A DNA stretch of 17,690 nucleotides from Candidatus Accumulibacter sp. UBA704 (lineage in GTDB: Bacteria; Pseudomonadota; Gammaproteobacteria; Burkholderiales; Rhodocyclaceae). Location of the stretch: contig DBMG01000115.1 of the NCBI GenBank assembly GCA_002304785.1, positions 1 to 17,690 on the forward strand, in the 5' to 3' direction. The notes beneath the pieces were generated by a model. The model was not told the DNA's origin. It saw only the letters and a program-made list of their open reading frames with translations, and did not search any database. Shown in pieces: positions 1-7,689 of this stretch. Both the position numbers and the translations under genes were made by a program. The stretch's first letter is position 1. The number at the start of each line of letters is the position of its first letter.

Positions 1-465
1 GGCGTCGACGAGGGTGATCGCATCCGTCTCTCCGGCGAAGGGGAGCACGGCATCAACGGCGGCCCGTCAGGCGACCTGTACGTGCAGATCCACCTCAAGG
101 CGCATGCTGTCTTCCAGCGCGAGCAGAACGACCTGCACTGCGAAATGCCGATCAGCTTCACCACGGCGGCCCTCGGCGGCGAGATCGAAATCCCCACGCT
201 GGACGGCGCGGCCAAACTGAGGATCCCGGAAGAAACCCAGTCAGGAAAGATCTTCCGCCTGCGCGGCAAGGGCATCAAGGGCGTGCGCAGCCACGCCCAC
301 GGCGACCTGCTGTGCCACGTGGTCGTCGAGACCCCGGTCAACCTCACCGAACGCCAGAAGGAATTGCTGCGAGAACTGGAAGAATCGAGCAGCGGTGACG
401 CCGAGCGCCACAACCCCCGCGCCAAGTCCTGGATGGACAAGGTCAAGGAATTCTTCGCGGGCTGA
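1..465 (+). CDS. dnaJ: Chaperone protein DnaJ, C-terminal part (5' truncated by window edge)
   Basis: DnaJ (Hsp40) is the cytosolic co-chaperone that delivers unfolded clients to DnaK and stimulates its ATPase. The frame is open from base 1, so the J domain, the Gly/Phe region and the zinc finger lie outside the window. The visible part is the end of C-terminal substrate-binding domain I (GVDEGDRIRLSGEGEHG, then GDLYVQIHLK), followed by domain II (DLHCEMPISFTTAALGGEIEIPTLDG, written here only as landmarks around residues 40-65 of the fragment; RLRGKGIKG around residue 93). It ends in the usual amphipathic tail with WMDKVKEFF. An internal ATG at 82 is not the start, because DnaJ homology continues upstream of it. 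A hairpin at 511-530 follows the stop. The assignment is very secure. Confidence 0.96.
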   Translation, partial: GVDEGDRIRLSGEGEHGINGGPSGDLYVQIHLKAHAVFQREQNDLHCEMPISFTTAALGGEIEIPTLDGAAKLRIPEETQSGKIFRLRGKGIKGVRSHAHGDLLCHVVVETPVNLTERQKELLRELEESSSGDAERHNPRAKSWMDKVKEFFAG

Positions 466-510
466 TACTACAGCCTGCACTTGCTACCAAATGAGACCAG
501 GAAAAGAAAA

Positions 511-535
511 GAGCCCGGAAATCCGGGCTCTTCTC
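511..535. terminator. Bidirectional rho-independent terminator between dnaJ and the PEP-CTERM gene
   Basis: A perfect 8-bp stem, GAGCCCGG (511-518) and CCGGGCTC (523-530), encloses the loop AAAT. On the plus strand it is followed by TTCTCATATT. On the minus strand the stem is followed by a T-rich run, the complement of gaaaagaaaa at 501-510. It lies between two convergent stop codons (465 and 558), so it probably ends both transcripts. Confidence 0.85.
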
Positions 536-557
536 ATATTCTGCACTGCCTGGCGTC

Positions 558-1730
558 TCAGTTACTCCGGCGACGACGTACCGTCCAACCCAGCACCCCA
601 AAACCCAACCCCAACAAGGCCAAGGATCCCGGCTCGGGAACTTGTTGAGGCGCAATCGCCCCAATAATTCCAAACTCCTCGCCACCGTTGGTGTTGCATC
701 CTAGATTAGCGGTACCCGTATAAGGACCAACGCCTCCATAACAGCCGATATTGGCAGTGAAAACAAACAGGTCAGATGCCAGGAACTGGTTCAGATCCAT
801 GTCCGGAGAATAGACAAGGAAGTCGGGTTTTCCCGATCCCTTGTTATGGTCAAGGCCCACGTACGAATCCCCGTTGGTCGTAACCCCGGCGCAACCGGTC
901 CCAGTTATCGGGTTATAGGGTCCAGCTGCGGTACAAGCGGCTTGAGAACCATAGAAATTAATAGTTGCGTAGTTAAACGTCGGGGACGTTTCATCCCATG
1001 CATTGTTGGTCAGCGTATCCAACTGCCAAAAACCTTTTCTTGTGGTCATGGTGCTGTCCCAGACCTCAACCTTGGCGGTAACCCACAACGAATCTACCGA
1101 GCCAGTCTGATTATAGTCGGCGTAGATCACCGGTATGCTCGCCAGAGGATTCAGAGTGTGCAGATAAGTCAGCATGTTGCCGACGGTCGTCGTACCCCCC
1201 TGCTGTGCAGCGGGATCGCTGTAGCTCTGGTTACTTGCCGGATTCTCGGTATAAGACTGTGTCAGCCCACCCCATACCCCAGTCCAGCCTTTGTCTACGT
1301 TACTGCTCGAAATATTGATCGGATCCTGGAAATTCACCCCGCTCCCATTCGGATTAAGGTTGGTCGCACCACCGGCATTGGTCGCCAGATTGACCGCGAT
1401 AGTACCCGTTCCGACGGTGAAATTGTAAGTACCAAAAGTGGCCGTCGGAATGAAGTTGGTTGGGTTTGTGTCACCCTGTATCGCTGAAAGGACTTTCGCA
1501 GAATACGACCAGAAATCGTCGTACTTTATCGCGATCGGGATACCGTTCATCATGATGGCTTGGCGCGGAACACCTGTCGCATCAGGGTATACCGCGTAGC
1601 TGGCATAGGGATTGTTCTCTGGCGTCGGAAGAACCGAGAAAGGTGCGAGCGCAGCTTGCGAACCACCTGCCGCACATGCCAATAACGCGCTAAAGAAGGT
1701 CTTTTTCCATAGGCTTGAATTTCTTTTCAT
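558..1730 (-). CDS. PEP-CTERM sorting domain-containing surface/secreted protein
   Basis: A predicted exported protein of 390 residues that carries a PEP-CTERM sorting signal. Residues 1-26 form a Sec signal peptide (KR-rich start, hydrophobic FFSALLACAA, likely cut after SQA). The C-terminus has VPEPGSLALLG (PEP at 365-367), a hydrophobic helix and a basic RRRRSN tail, which is the recognition pattern for exosortase (EpsH/XrtA-type). The mature part is rich in Asn, Thr, Gly and Ser. It has four cysteines in two similar motifs, C266-GPY-TGT-C280 and C330-GPYTGT-C345, which could form disulfides. I recognise no catalytic domain. The ATG at 1730 is chosen over an in-frame ATG at 1790 because GGAGGA sits 4-5 bases upstream and the signal peptide begins there. 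Base composition is visibly less GC-rich than in the flanking genes. Exosortase is not in the window, and the function of the mature protein is unknown. Confidence 0.85.
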   Translation of the reverse strand: MKRNSSLWKKTFFSALLACAAGGSQAALAPFSVLPTPENNPYASYAVYPDATGVPRQAIMMNGIPIAIKYDDFWSYSAKVLSAIQGDTNPTNFIPTATFGTYNFTVGTGTIAVNLATNAGGATNLNPNGSGVNFQDPINISSSNVDKGWTGVWGGLTQSYTENPASNQSYSDPAAQQGGTTTVGNMLTYLHTLNPLASIPVIYADYNQTGSVDSLWVTAKVEVWDSTMTTRKGFWQLDTLTNNAWDETSPTFNYATINFYGSQAACTAAGPYNPITGTGCAGVTTNGDSYVGLDHNKGSGKPDFLVYSPDMDLNQFLASDLFVFTANIGCYGGVGPYTGTANLGCNTNGGEEFGIIGAIAPQQVPEPGSLALLGLGFGVLGWTVRRRRSN

Positions 1731-1916
1731 GACTTCCTCCAATATCACTTGCCTCCGATAGCGTAGGCATGCGTTATGAGCAAGATTCATTCCAAAGATA
1801 AAAAGACCTTGTTTATATTACCAAAGTCATACGAAGCAGGAAGCCAAAAGCTCGGACTGTAAAAGAAATCGACACGATCCCAGTCGCCCCTTGAACGATG
1901 CAGGTTCACGGAAAGA
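1731..1916. other. AT-richer intergenic region upstream of the PEP-CTERM gene
   Basis: This 186-base gap lies between the start of the PEP-CTERM gene and the stop of cysS. It is distinctly AT-rich at about 1795-1840 compared with its surroundings. It must hold the leader and promoter of the PEP-CTERM gene. A TATAAA-like element occurs on the minus strand in the AT-rich part, but no -35 element fits it convincingly. I see no terminator hairpin for cysS here. Confidence 0.4.
1735..1740 (-). promoter_or_regulatory. Ribosome binding site deciding the PEP-CTERM start
   Basis: On the minus strand GGAGGA lies four bases before the ATG at 1730. This near-consensus Shine-Dalgarno site supports the shorter 390-residue product. 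The upstream ATG at 1790 has no comparable site and would put 20 non-signal-like residues before the signal peptide. Confidence 0.8.
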
Positions 1917-3302
1917 CTACGCCCGCCGCCAGTTCGTCCCCTGGGCGCTGTCCTCCAGCACGATTCCGGCCGCGGTCAGTTCGTTGCGGATGCGGTCGGC
2001 TTCCGGGAAATTCTTTGCTTTCTTGGCGGCGATGCGCGCGGCGATCAGCATTTCGATCTTTTCCACCGAATACTGCTCCGACCCACCTTGCTCACCCGCC
2101 GGAGTCGCCTGCAGGAATTCCTGCGGATCGCGTTTGAGCAAGCCCATCAGGCCGGCCAACGCACGCAGTTGCCCGGCCAGACTCGTCGACTTGCTACGAT
2201 TGACTTCGGTCGCCAGGTCGAAGAGGACGGCGCAAGCTTCGGGCGTATTGAAGTCGTCCTCCATGGCGTCGCGGAACCGCAGGGCGTGCGTCTCGTTCCA
2301 GTCCACCGGGACATCCGGCGCATCGATCGCCTTCAGCGCCGTATACAGCCTGGACAGGGCCTGGCGCGCATCGTCGAGATGCTTGTCGGAATAGTTGAGC
2401 GGGCTGCGGTAGTGGGCGCGCAGGATGAAAAAGCGAACCACTTCCGCGTCGTATTTCTTGAGCACCTCGCGGATGGTAAAGAAATTGCCGAGCGACTTGG
2501 ACATCTTCTCGTCGTCGACGCGCACAAAGCCGTTGTGCATCCAGTAGTTGACGAACCGGCAGTTGTGCGCGCCCTCGGATTGGGCGATCTCGTTCTCGTG
2601 GTGCGGGAACTGCAGATCCTGCCCGCCGCCGTGGATGTCGAACTGCTTGCCGAGGATGTCCGAGCTCATGGCCGAGCACTCGATATGCCAGCCCGGCCTG
2701 CCCTTGCCCCACGGCGATTCCCAGAACGGCTCGCCTTCCTTGGCATGCTTCCACAGAACGAAATCGAGCGGGTCGTGCTTGGCCTGATCGACGTCGACGC
2801 GCTCGCCGGCGCGCAGGTCGTCGAGCGACTTGCCGGAGAGCTTGCCGTAGCCGGGAAATTTGCGCACCGAGAAATTGACGTCACCGTCGGCCGCTTGGTA
2901 GGCCAATCCGTTCTGTTCGAGTTGCCCGATCAGTCCGAGCATCTGCGGCACATACTCCGTCGCACGCGGCTCGAAATCCGGCTTCTCGACGCCCAGCGCG
3001 GCGGAATCCTCATTCATGAAGGCGATGAAGCGGTTGGTCAGTTCGCCGATCGTCTCGTTGTTCTCCAGGGCACGCTTGATGATCTTGTCGTCGATGTCGG
3101 TGATATTGCGCACGTAGGTCACGTCGAATCCGCTGGCCCGCAGCCAGCGCTGCACCATGTCGAATATAACCAGGACTCGGGCGTGTCCCAGATGGCAGTA
3201 GTCGTAGACGGTCATCCCGCACACGTACATGCGCACCTTGCCGGGTTCGATGGGAACAAAGTCCTGCTTTTCCCGGGTCAGGGAATTGTAGATTTTCAGC
3301 AT
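1917..3302 (-). CDS. cysS: Cysteinyl-tRNA synthetase
   Basis: Class I aminoacyl-tRNA synthetase that charges tRNA-Cys with cysteine in the cytosol. Length is 461 residues, the normal size for the family. The HIGH signature is present as HLGH (37-40) in CGMTVYDYCHLGHARV. The KMSKS loop is exact at 266-270. The zinc ligands known from E. coli CysS appear at the same numbering: C28, C209 (HIECSAMS), H234 and E238 (FPHHENE). The C-terminal half carries the DALR-type anticodon-binding helical region and ends in GTNWRRA. The ATG at 3302 gives the canonical N-terminus MLKIYNSLTREKQ. The gene diverges from the TPR gene at 3421, and the 118-base gap must contain both promoters. The identification is certain. 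Confidence 0.98.
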   Translation of the reverse strand: MLKIYNSLTREKQDFVPIEPGKVRMYVCGMTVYDYCHLGHARVLVIFDMVQRWLRASGFDVTYVRNITDIDDKIIKRALENNETIGELTNRFIAFMNEDSAALGVEKPDFEPRATEYVPQMLGLIGQLEQNGLAYQAADGDVNFSVRKFPGYGKLSGKSLDDLRAGERVDVDQAKHDPLDFVLWKHAKEGEPFWESPWGKGRPGWHIECSAMSSDILGKQFDIHGGGQDLQFPHHENEIAQSEGAHNCRFVNYWMHNGFVRVDDEKMSKSLGNFFTIREVLKKYDAEVVRFFILRAHYRSPLNYSDKHLDDARQALSRLYTALKAIDAPDVPVDWNETHALRFRDAMEDDFNTPEACAVLFDLATEVNRSKSTSLAGQLRALAGLMGLLKRDPQEFLQATPAGEQGGSEQYSVEKIEMLIAARIAAKKAKNFPEADRIRNELTAAGIVLEDSAQGTNWRRA

Positions 3303-3420
3303 TTTCTGGCTCGCGTGTTCGGCTCCGCAGCAAAACGGAGCAAGAGGAATACTTTGGTTTCGGGGCGCTTCTTGTTAAAATCAGCGGGTTTTAACCAACT
3401 GCGAAAAGTATAACATACCG
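3303..3420. promoter_or_regulatory. Divergent promoter region, cysS / TPR-protein operon
   Basis: This 118-base gap lies between two divergent starts. It is AT-rich near 3370-3415. On the plus strand TTGTTA at 3372-3377 and TATAAC at 3409-3414 resemble promoter elements, but their spacing to each other is too long for a single sigma70 promoter. Individual boxes are therefore not assigned. Placement by context is firm; the exact elements are not. Confidence 0.45.
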
Positions 3421-4539
3421 ATGCATCCAATCGCCCAAAAGCCTTCGCTGGCGCGCCTTTCAGCCCTTGTACTGGGGCTGCTGCTGGCCGCTTCGGTTTC
3501 CTTCGCCAATGCGCAGACAATCCCGGATATCCAGCGTCTGATGAAGCAGGGGCAGATGCCGCAGGCACTGGAAAAAGCCGATCAATACATCGCGTCGAAA
3601 CCCAAGGATGCCCAGGGCCGCTTCATGAAGGGGCTGATCCTGACCGAGCTGGGCCGTCCGGCCGAGGCCATTGCGGTGTTCACCCGGCTGACCGAGGACT
3701 TCCCCGAACTACCCGAACCGTACAACAACCTTGCCGTCCTTTACGCCCAGCAAAAGCAGTACGACAAGGCGCGCACTGCGCTGGAGATGGCGATTCGCAC
3801 GCATCCGAGCTATTCCATCGCCCACGAGAACCTCGGCGACGTCTATGCCAAGCTCGCCAGCCAGGCGTATGACAAAGCGTTGCAGCTCGATTCATCGAAC
3901 AAGGCCACGCAGACAAAACTGTCGATGATCAAGGAACTGATCAGCGTTTCGGTAAAACCCGGCGTAAAACCCACTGCTGCTGCACCGAAGGCGGAGAGCG
4001 AACCAGCAAAGACCGCCACGGTCGAAGCTCCGGCAAAGACAGCGCCGCCACCTCCCAGCGCCCCAACGGCGCAAACGGCTGTCGTTACCCCTGTGGCACC
4101 GCCACCGGCAGTCAAGCCGGCTGAAAAGGCACCGGAGGCTGCGGCATCGGCGAAACCGGCAGAAAAACAGGAAACGGAAACCAGGAAATCCACCGCCGAC
4201 GCTGCGGAGCCCGAGATCACGAAGCTTGTGCAGGACTGGGCGAGCGCCTGGTCGCGCAAGGACGTGAAGAGCTATCTGGCGTTCTATGCCGGCAATTTCC
4301 AGACACCCAACGGCATGGCGCGCAAGGACTGGGAAACAGAGCGCAAGCAGCGGATCGACAAGCCGGGAAAGCTGATAGTCACAGCTGACGACATCAAGGT
4401 TTCCGTTTCCGGGGATACGGCGACGGTTCGTTTCCGCCAGCAGTACACCTCGGCGACGCTTAAGTCCTCGGCCAACAAGACGCTGGTTTTCGTCAAGTCG
4501 GGTAACAAATGGCTCATCCAGCAGGAACGTGTAGGCTGA
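3421..4539 (+). CDS. Exported TPR protein with C-terminal NTF2/Cds6-like domain
   Basis: A predicted periplasmic protein of 372 residues. It has a Sec signal peptide (residues 1-31, LALVLGLLLAASVSFANA-type, likely cut after ANA). Tetratricopeptide repeats follow at about 33-170: GQMPQALEKADQYIASKPKDA, then a repeat with LGRPAEAIAVFTRL, then one with YDKARTALEMAI. An Ala/Pro/Lys-rich flexible linker spans about 175-255. The C-terminal domain (about 262-372) has the pattern WASAWSRKDVKSYLAFYAG ... VRFRQQYTS ... NKWLIQQE. It matches the C-terminal domain of the transpeptidase encoded next, and belongs to the NTF2-like fold found in Cds6-type proteins. TPRs usually mediate protein contacts, so an accessory role for the adjacent cell-wall enzyme is inferred. 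The stop overlaps the next start as TGATG, which shows translational coupling. No catalytic residues are evident. Confidence 0.85.
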   Translation: MHPIAQKPSLARLSALVLGLLLAASVSFANAQTIPDIQRLMKQGQMPQALEKADQYIASKPKDAQGRFMKGLILTELGRPAEAIAVFTRLTEDFPELPEPYNNLAVLYAQQKQYDKARTALEMAIRTHPSYSIAHENLGDVYAKLASQAYDKALQLDSSNKATQTKLSMIKELISVSVKPGVKPTAAAPKAESEPAKTATVEAPAKTAPPPPSAPTAQTAVVTPVAPPPAVKPAEKAPEAAASAKPAEKQETETRKSTADAAEPEITKLVQDWASAWSRKDVKSYLAFYAGNFQTPNGMARKDWETERKQRIDKPGKLIVTADDIKVSVSGDTATVRFRQQYTSATLKSSANKTLVFVKSGNKWLIQQERVG

Positions 4540-5756
4540 TGCGACGGATCGCAGTCCCGCTCACCCTGATTGCCGTTTGCCTCGCCGGATCGGTCGTAAC
4601 CGCTGTCGCCAATAGCCGTCCGACGACACCTACCACGTATTCGGATTCCGGCGCCGAGCCGCAACTGTCCCGCATCCTCGACGAAATCGAAAACAACCGC
4701 CTGGAGCGCGCGCTCGAAAAGACCGAAGCGCTGCTACAGCAATATCCGAATTTCCGTCTTGCGCACCTGATCAAGGGCGATCTTCTGCTTGCACGCAGCA
4801 TGCCGCTTGCCACCTTCGGGAATGCGCAGAATGCCCCGCGCGAATCGGTCAGCGACCTGCGCGACGAGATCGTCGCCCGGCTCAAGGCGTACCGCAACCG
4901 TTCCGCCACGACCGACTACGTTCCCCGCTATCTGCTGCAGATGCAGCCGGACCAGCAGTACGCCATCGTCGTCGACACGCAGAAATCGCGGCTCTACCTG
5001 TACCGGAATGACGCCAGCGCCGGCGGCCGCCCCCGCTTCGTGGCGGATTACTATATCTCGCATGGCAAGCTCGGCGCCGACAAGACGCGCGAAGGCGACA
5101 AGAAGACGCCAACCGGGGTCTATCACGTCACTTCCAGCCTCAACCCCAAAAAAGTTGGCGACTTCTATGGTACCGGGGCCTTTCCGATCAACTACCCGAA
5201 CGAATGGGACAGGCGCCAGGGACGCAACGGCCACGGCATCTGGCTACACGGCACGCCGTCGGACACTTTCTCGCGGCCGCCCAAGGCCTCGGACGGTTGC
5301 GTCGTGCTGTCGAATACCGACCTGGACGACTTGGCCAAGAATCTGCAGATCGGGCTGACGCCGGTCATAATCAGCAACTCGATCGAGTGGCTTTCATTCG
5401 ATGACTGGAAGAATGAACGCTCGGCGCTCAACAAGAAGATCGAGGAATGGCGCAGCGACTGGGAAAGCCGCGACGTGAACCGCTACCTGAAACATTACTC
5501 TGCGAAGTTCAAGACCAAGGACCAGGATCTCGACCAGTTCGCCCGGCAAAAACGCCAGGTCAATGGCAGCAAGGAATGGATCAAGGTCAAGCTGTCCAAT
5601 GTATCGATGTTCCGGGATCCCGGTAAGGATGAACTGGTCGTCGTCACCTTTGAGCAGGACTACCAGAGCAACAACCTCAACAACCAGATGAAAAAGCGCC
5701 AATACTGGATCCGCGAGGACGGCGCCTGGAAGATCATTTTTGAAGGAAGCGCCTGA
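4539..5756 (+). CDS. L,D-transpeptidase (YkuD domain) with C-terminal NTF2/Cds6-like domain
   Basis: A periplasmic enzyme expected to act on peptidoglycan stem peptides or to attach or release proteins there, through a catalytic cysteine. It has 405 residues from the ATG at 4539, which overlaps the previous stop (TGATG) and begins a signal peptide (MRRIAVPLTLIAVCLAGSVV). An upstream in-frame ATG at 4509 would add ten residues ahead of it and is less likely. A short TPR-like helical pair lies at about 42-85 (ILDEIENNRLERALEKTEALL). The YkuD domain lies at about 138-280. It shows YAIVVDTQKSRLYLY, KKTPTGVYHV, HGIWLHGTP with H237, and SDGCVVLSN with the likely nucleophile C254. The classic SHGCIR sequence is replaced by SDGCVVL, a variant I associate with the Cds6-like branch. 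The NTF2-like domain is at about 295-405. It is related to YafK/Cds6-type transpeptidases; the exact substrate cannot be read from sequence. Confidence 0.9.
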   Translation: MRRIAVPLTLIAVCLAGSVVTAVANSRPTTPTTYSDSGAEPQLSRILDEIENNRLERALEKTEALLQQYPNFRLAHLIKGDLLLARSMPLATFGNAQNAPRESVSDLRDEIVARLKAYRNRSATTDYVPRYLLQMQPDQQYAIVVDTQKSRLYLYRNDASAGGRPRFVADYYISHGKLGADKTREGDKKTPTGVYHVTSSLNPKKVGDFYGTGAFPINYPNEWDRRQGRNGHGIWLHGTPSDTFSRPPKASDGCVVLSNTDLDDLAKNLQIGLTPVIISNSIEWLSFDDWKNERSALNKKIEEWRSDWESRDVNRYLKHYSAKFKTKDQDLDQFARQKRQVNGSKEWIKVKLSNVSMFRDPGKDELVVVTFEQDYQSNNLNNQMKKRQYWIREDGAWKIIFEGSA

Positions 5757-6310
5757 TGAAGTCTCTTATTGCGATTGCCGCGCTGACTGTCTCCGCCGCT
5801 GCGCTGGCCGCCCCCAGTGTTGAAATGCAGACCAGCGCCGGCAAGATGGTCATCGAATTGAACGTCGAGAAGGCCCCCGGTACTGTCAGCAACTTTCTCA
5901 AGTATGCGAAGGACGGATATTACGACGGCACCATCTTCCATCGCGTGATCGACGGCTTCATGATCCAGGGCGGCGGTTTCACCGCCGACATGGGCGAGAA
6001 AAAGGCCGGCGCACCGATTCAGAACGAGGCCAAGAACGGGCTGAAGAACCAGCGCGGAACCATTGCCATGGCGCGTCGCCCCGACCCGCATTCGGCCACG
6101 GCGCAGTTCTTCATCAACCACAAGGACAACACGATGCTCGACTACCCGGGCCACGACGGCTGGGGTTATGCCGTTTTCGGCAAGGTCGTCCAGGGCATGG
6201 AAGTCGTCGACAAGATCGCCAAGGTGCCGACCGGCAACAGCGGCATGCACCAGAACGTTCCGGTCCAACCGGTCATCATCCAGTCCGTCAAGATTCTCTC
6301 CGACAAATAG
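5756..6310 (+). CDS. ppiA: Periplasmic peptidyl-prolyl cis-trans isomerase, cyclophilin type
   Basis: Cyclophilin that catalyses cis-trans isomerisation of peptidyl-proline bonds in exported proteins. It has 184 residues. A signal peptide (MKSLIAIAALTVSAAALA, cut near ALA-AP) places it in the periplasm, as for E. coli PpiA. The cyclophilin core follows: GTIFHRVIDGFMIQGGGF with the catalytic Arg of FHRVI, then MARRPDPHSATAQFFIN, then GWGYAVFGKVVQGMEVVDKI. Its ATG overlaps the transpeptidase stop (TGATG), and GAAGGAAG just upstream serves as ribosome site. It is therefore part of the envelope transcript. A close paralogue without a signal peptide follows 12 bases later. Confidence 0.93.
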   Translation: MKSLIAIAALTVSAAALAAPSVEMQTSAGKMVIELNVEKAPGTVSNFLKYAKDGYYDGTIFHRVIDGFMIQGGGFTADMGEKKAGAPIQNEAKNGLKNQRGTIAMARRPDPHSATAQFFINHKDNTMLDYPGHDGWGYAVFGKVVQGMEVVDKIAKVPTGNSGMHQNVPVQPVIIQSVKILSDK

Positions 6311-6322
6311 CAAGGAAATCCC

Positions 6323-6814
6323 ATGATCAAGCTGCACACCAATTTCGGCGTCATTGCCCTCGAACTCGATGCCGAAAAGGCTCCGGAAAGCGCGAAGAAC
6401 TTCCTCGCCTACGCCGAAGCGGGACACTACGACAACACCATCTTCCACCGCGTCATCGACGGTTTCATGATCCAGGGCGGCGGTTTTGAACCCGGCATGA
6501 AGCAGAAGCCCTGCAAGGCGCCGATCAAGAACGAAGCCGACAATGGCCTGAAGAACAACGCCTATACCGTCGCCATGGCACGCACCTCCGACCCGCATTC
6601 GGCAACGGCGCAATTCTTCATCAACGTGGCCGACAATGATTTCCTCAATTTCAAGACGCCGAACGGCAACGGCTGGGGCTACTGCGTCTTCGGCAAGGTT
6701 GTCGAAGGCACCGACGTGGTGGACAAGATCAAGGGCGTCAAGACCGGAAATGCCGGTTTCCACCAGGACGTTCCGAAGGAGGACGTAATCATCGAGCGCG
6801 CGGAAATCTGCTGA
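6323..6814 (+). CDS. ppiB: Cytosolic peptidyl-prolyl cis-trans isomerase, cyclophilin type
   Basis: The cytosolic cyclophilin (163 residues, the usual PpiB length) isomerises prolyl bonds in folding proteins. It has no signal peptide and begins MIKLHTNFGVIALEL. It carries the full core: TIFHRVIDGFMIQGGGF, MARTSDPHSATAQFFIN, and GWGYCVFGKVVEGTDVVDKIKGV. A ribosome site (AAGGAA) lies 5-6 bases before the ATG. It is spaced 12 bases from the preceding ppiA-type gene and shares most of its core, so the pair probably arose by tandem duplication or an old split between compartments. It belongs to the same transcript as its neighbours. Confidence 0.95.
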   Translation: MIKLHTNFGVIALELDAEKAPESAKNFLAYAEAGHYDNTIFHRVIDGFMIQGGGFEPGMKQKPCKAPIKNEADNGLKNNAYTVAMARTSDPHSATAQFFINVADNDFLNFKTPNGNGWGYCVFGKVVEGTDVVDKIKGVKTGNAGFHQDVPKEDVIIERAEIC

Positions 6815-6840
6815 TCTCGGTAGTCAGGTCCGAACAAACC

Positions 6841-7572
6841 GTGATCCATTTCCTTTCGGACCTGCACCTCTCGCCGGGGGCTCCCGGTGTAACGCGCATA
6901 TTCCTGAACTATCTCGGCAACGAGGCCCGCTCCGCCGAACGCATATTCATCCTCGGCGACCTGTTTGAAGCCTGGCCGGGCGACGATTCGATCGACGACC
7001 CCGATGACAGGTTCTACGGCGACATCGTCGCCGGTCTGCGCCAGTTAGCCGACAGCGGGACCGGCGTCGCGGTCCAGCACGGCAACCGCGATTTCCTCCT
7101 TGGCGAACACTTCGCAGAACGTTCCGGCTCCATGCTCCTGCCCGACCCCTGCGTGCTTTCCCTGCCTTCCTGGCAATTCGTCCTCTCGCATGGAGACGCG
7201 CTATGCACCGACGATGCGGAGTACCAGACATTCCGCACGCAGGTTCGCAACAAGGACTGGCAAGACTTTTTCCTGCGCAAGCCGCTTGCGGAACGCAAGG
7301 CGATCGCCGCGGCAATGCGCGAGCAAAGCGAAGCCTCGAAACGCGACAAGCCGATGCAGACAATGGACCTGAACCCGGCCGCCACGGACGACTTCCTGCG
7401 GCAGTACGGTTACGCCACCCTGATCCACGGCCACACCCATCGCCCGGCGCGGCACGACCACGTCGTCGACGGCATTCACGTCGAGCGCTGGGTGCTATCC
7501 GACTGGCGCGAGGATCGCGGCGAATACCTGGCCTGGGACAGCCAGCAACTGACCCGTCATGAACTCCTGTAG
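6841..7572 (+). CDS. lpxH: UDP-2,3-diacylglucosamine diphosphatase (lipid A synthesis)
   Basis: LpxH hydrolyses UDP-2,3-diacylglucosamine to 2,3-diacylglucosamine 1-phosphate (lipid X) and UMP at the inner face of the cytoplasmic membrane, a step of the Raetz pathway. It has 243 residues, normal for the family. The metallophosphoesterase motifs appear in order: SDLHLSP (D7, H9), GDLFEAWPGDD (D40), HGNRDF (N82), LSHGD (H117), and HGHTHRP (H198, H200). These bind the two metal ions. The start is a GTG at 6841 directly encoding the first strand MIHFLSDLHL; no ATG allows a full domain. It follows ppiB by 26 bases and ends the plus-strand cluster. The assignment is secure. Confidence 0.95.
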   Translation: MIHFLSDLHLSPGAPGVTRIFLNYLGNEARSAERIFILGDLFEAWPGDDSIDDPDDRFYGDIVAGLRQLADSGTGVAVQHGNRDFLLGEHFAERSGSMLLPDPCVLSLPSWQFVLSHGDALCTDDAEYQTFRTQVRNKDWQDFFLRKPLAERKAIAAAMREQSEASKRDKPMQTMDLNPAATDDFLRQYGYATLIHGHTHRPARHDHVVDGIHVERWVLSDWREDRGEYLAWDSQQLTRHELL

Positions 7573-7689
7573 CGAAGGGATTTCCAGTCCCTGACCCGTC
7601 GGCAGCGATGGTCCCGGAACCAACCGGGCGAACGGAGCCGATATAGAATATTCCCCTCCACTTTTCCTGACACCACTCAAACCACTCCC

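Noticed and set aside
2088..3413. A plus-strand open frame of 441 codons opposite cysS
   Set aside because: Antisense shadow of cysS, whose catalytic motifs and zinc ligands are all intact on the other strand.
5660..6763. A minus-strand open frame of 367 codons opposite the two cyclophilins
   Set aside because: Its apparent internal repeats only reflect the similarity of the two cyclophilin genes on the plus strand.
7573..7689. Possible terminator or structured leader between lpxH and nadC
   Set aside because: Short stems (CCCGG/CCGGG at 7613-7628 and GGGA/TCCC near 7578-7592) have no T-run and are weak; I do not call a terminator or riboswitch.
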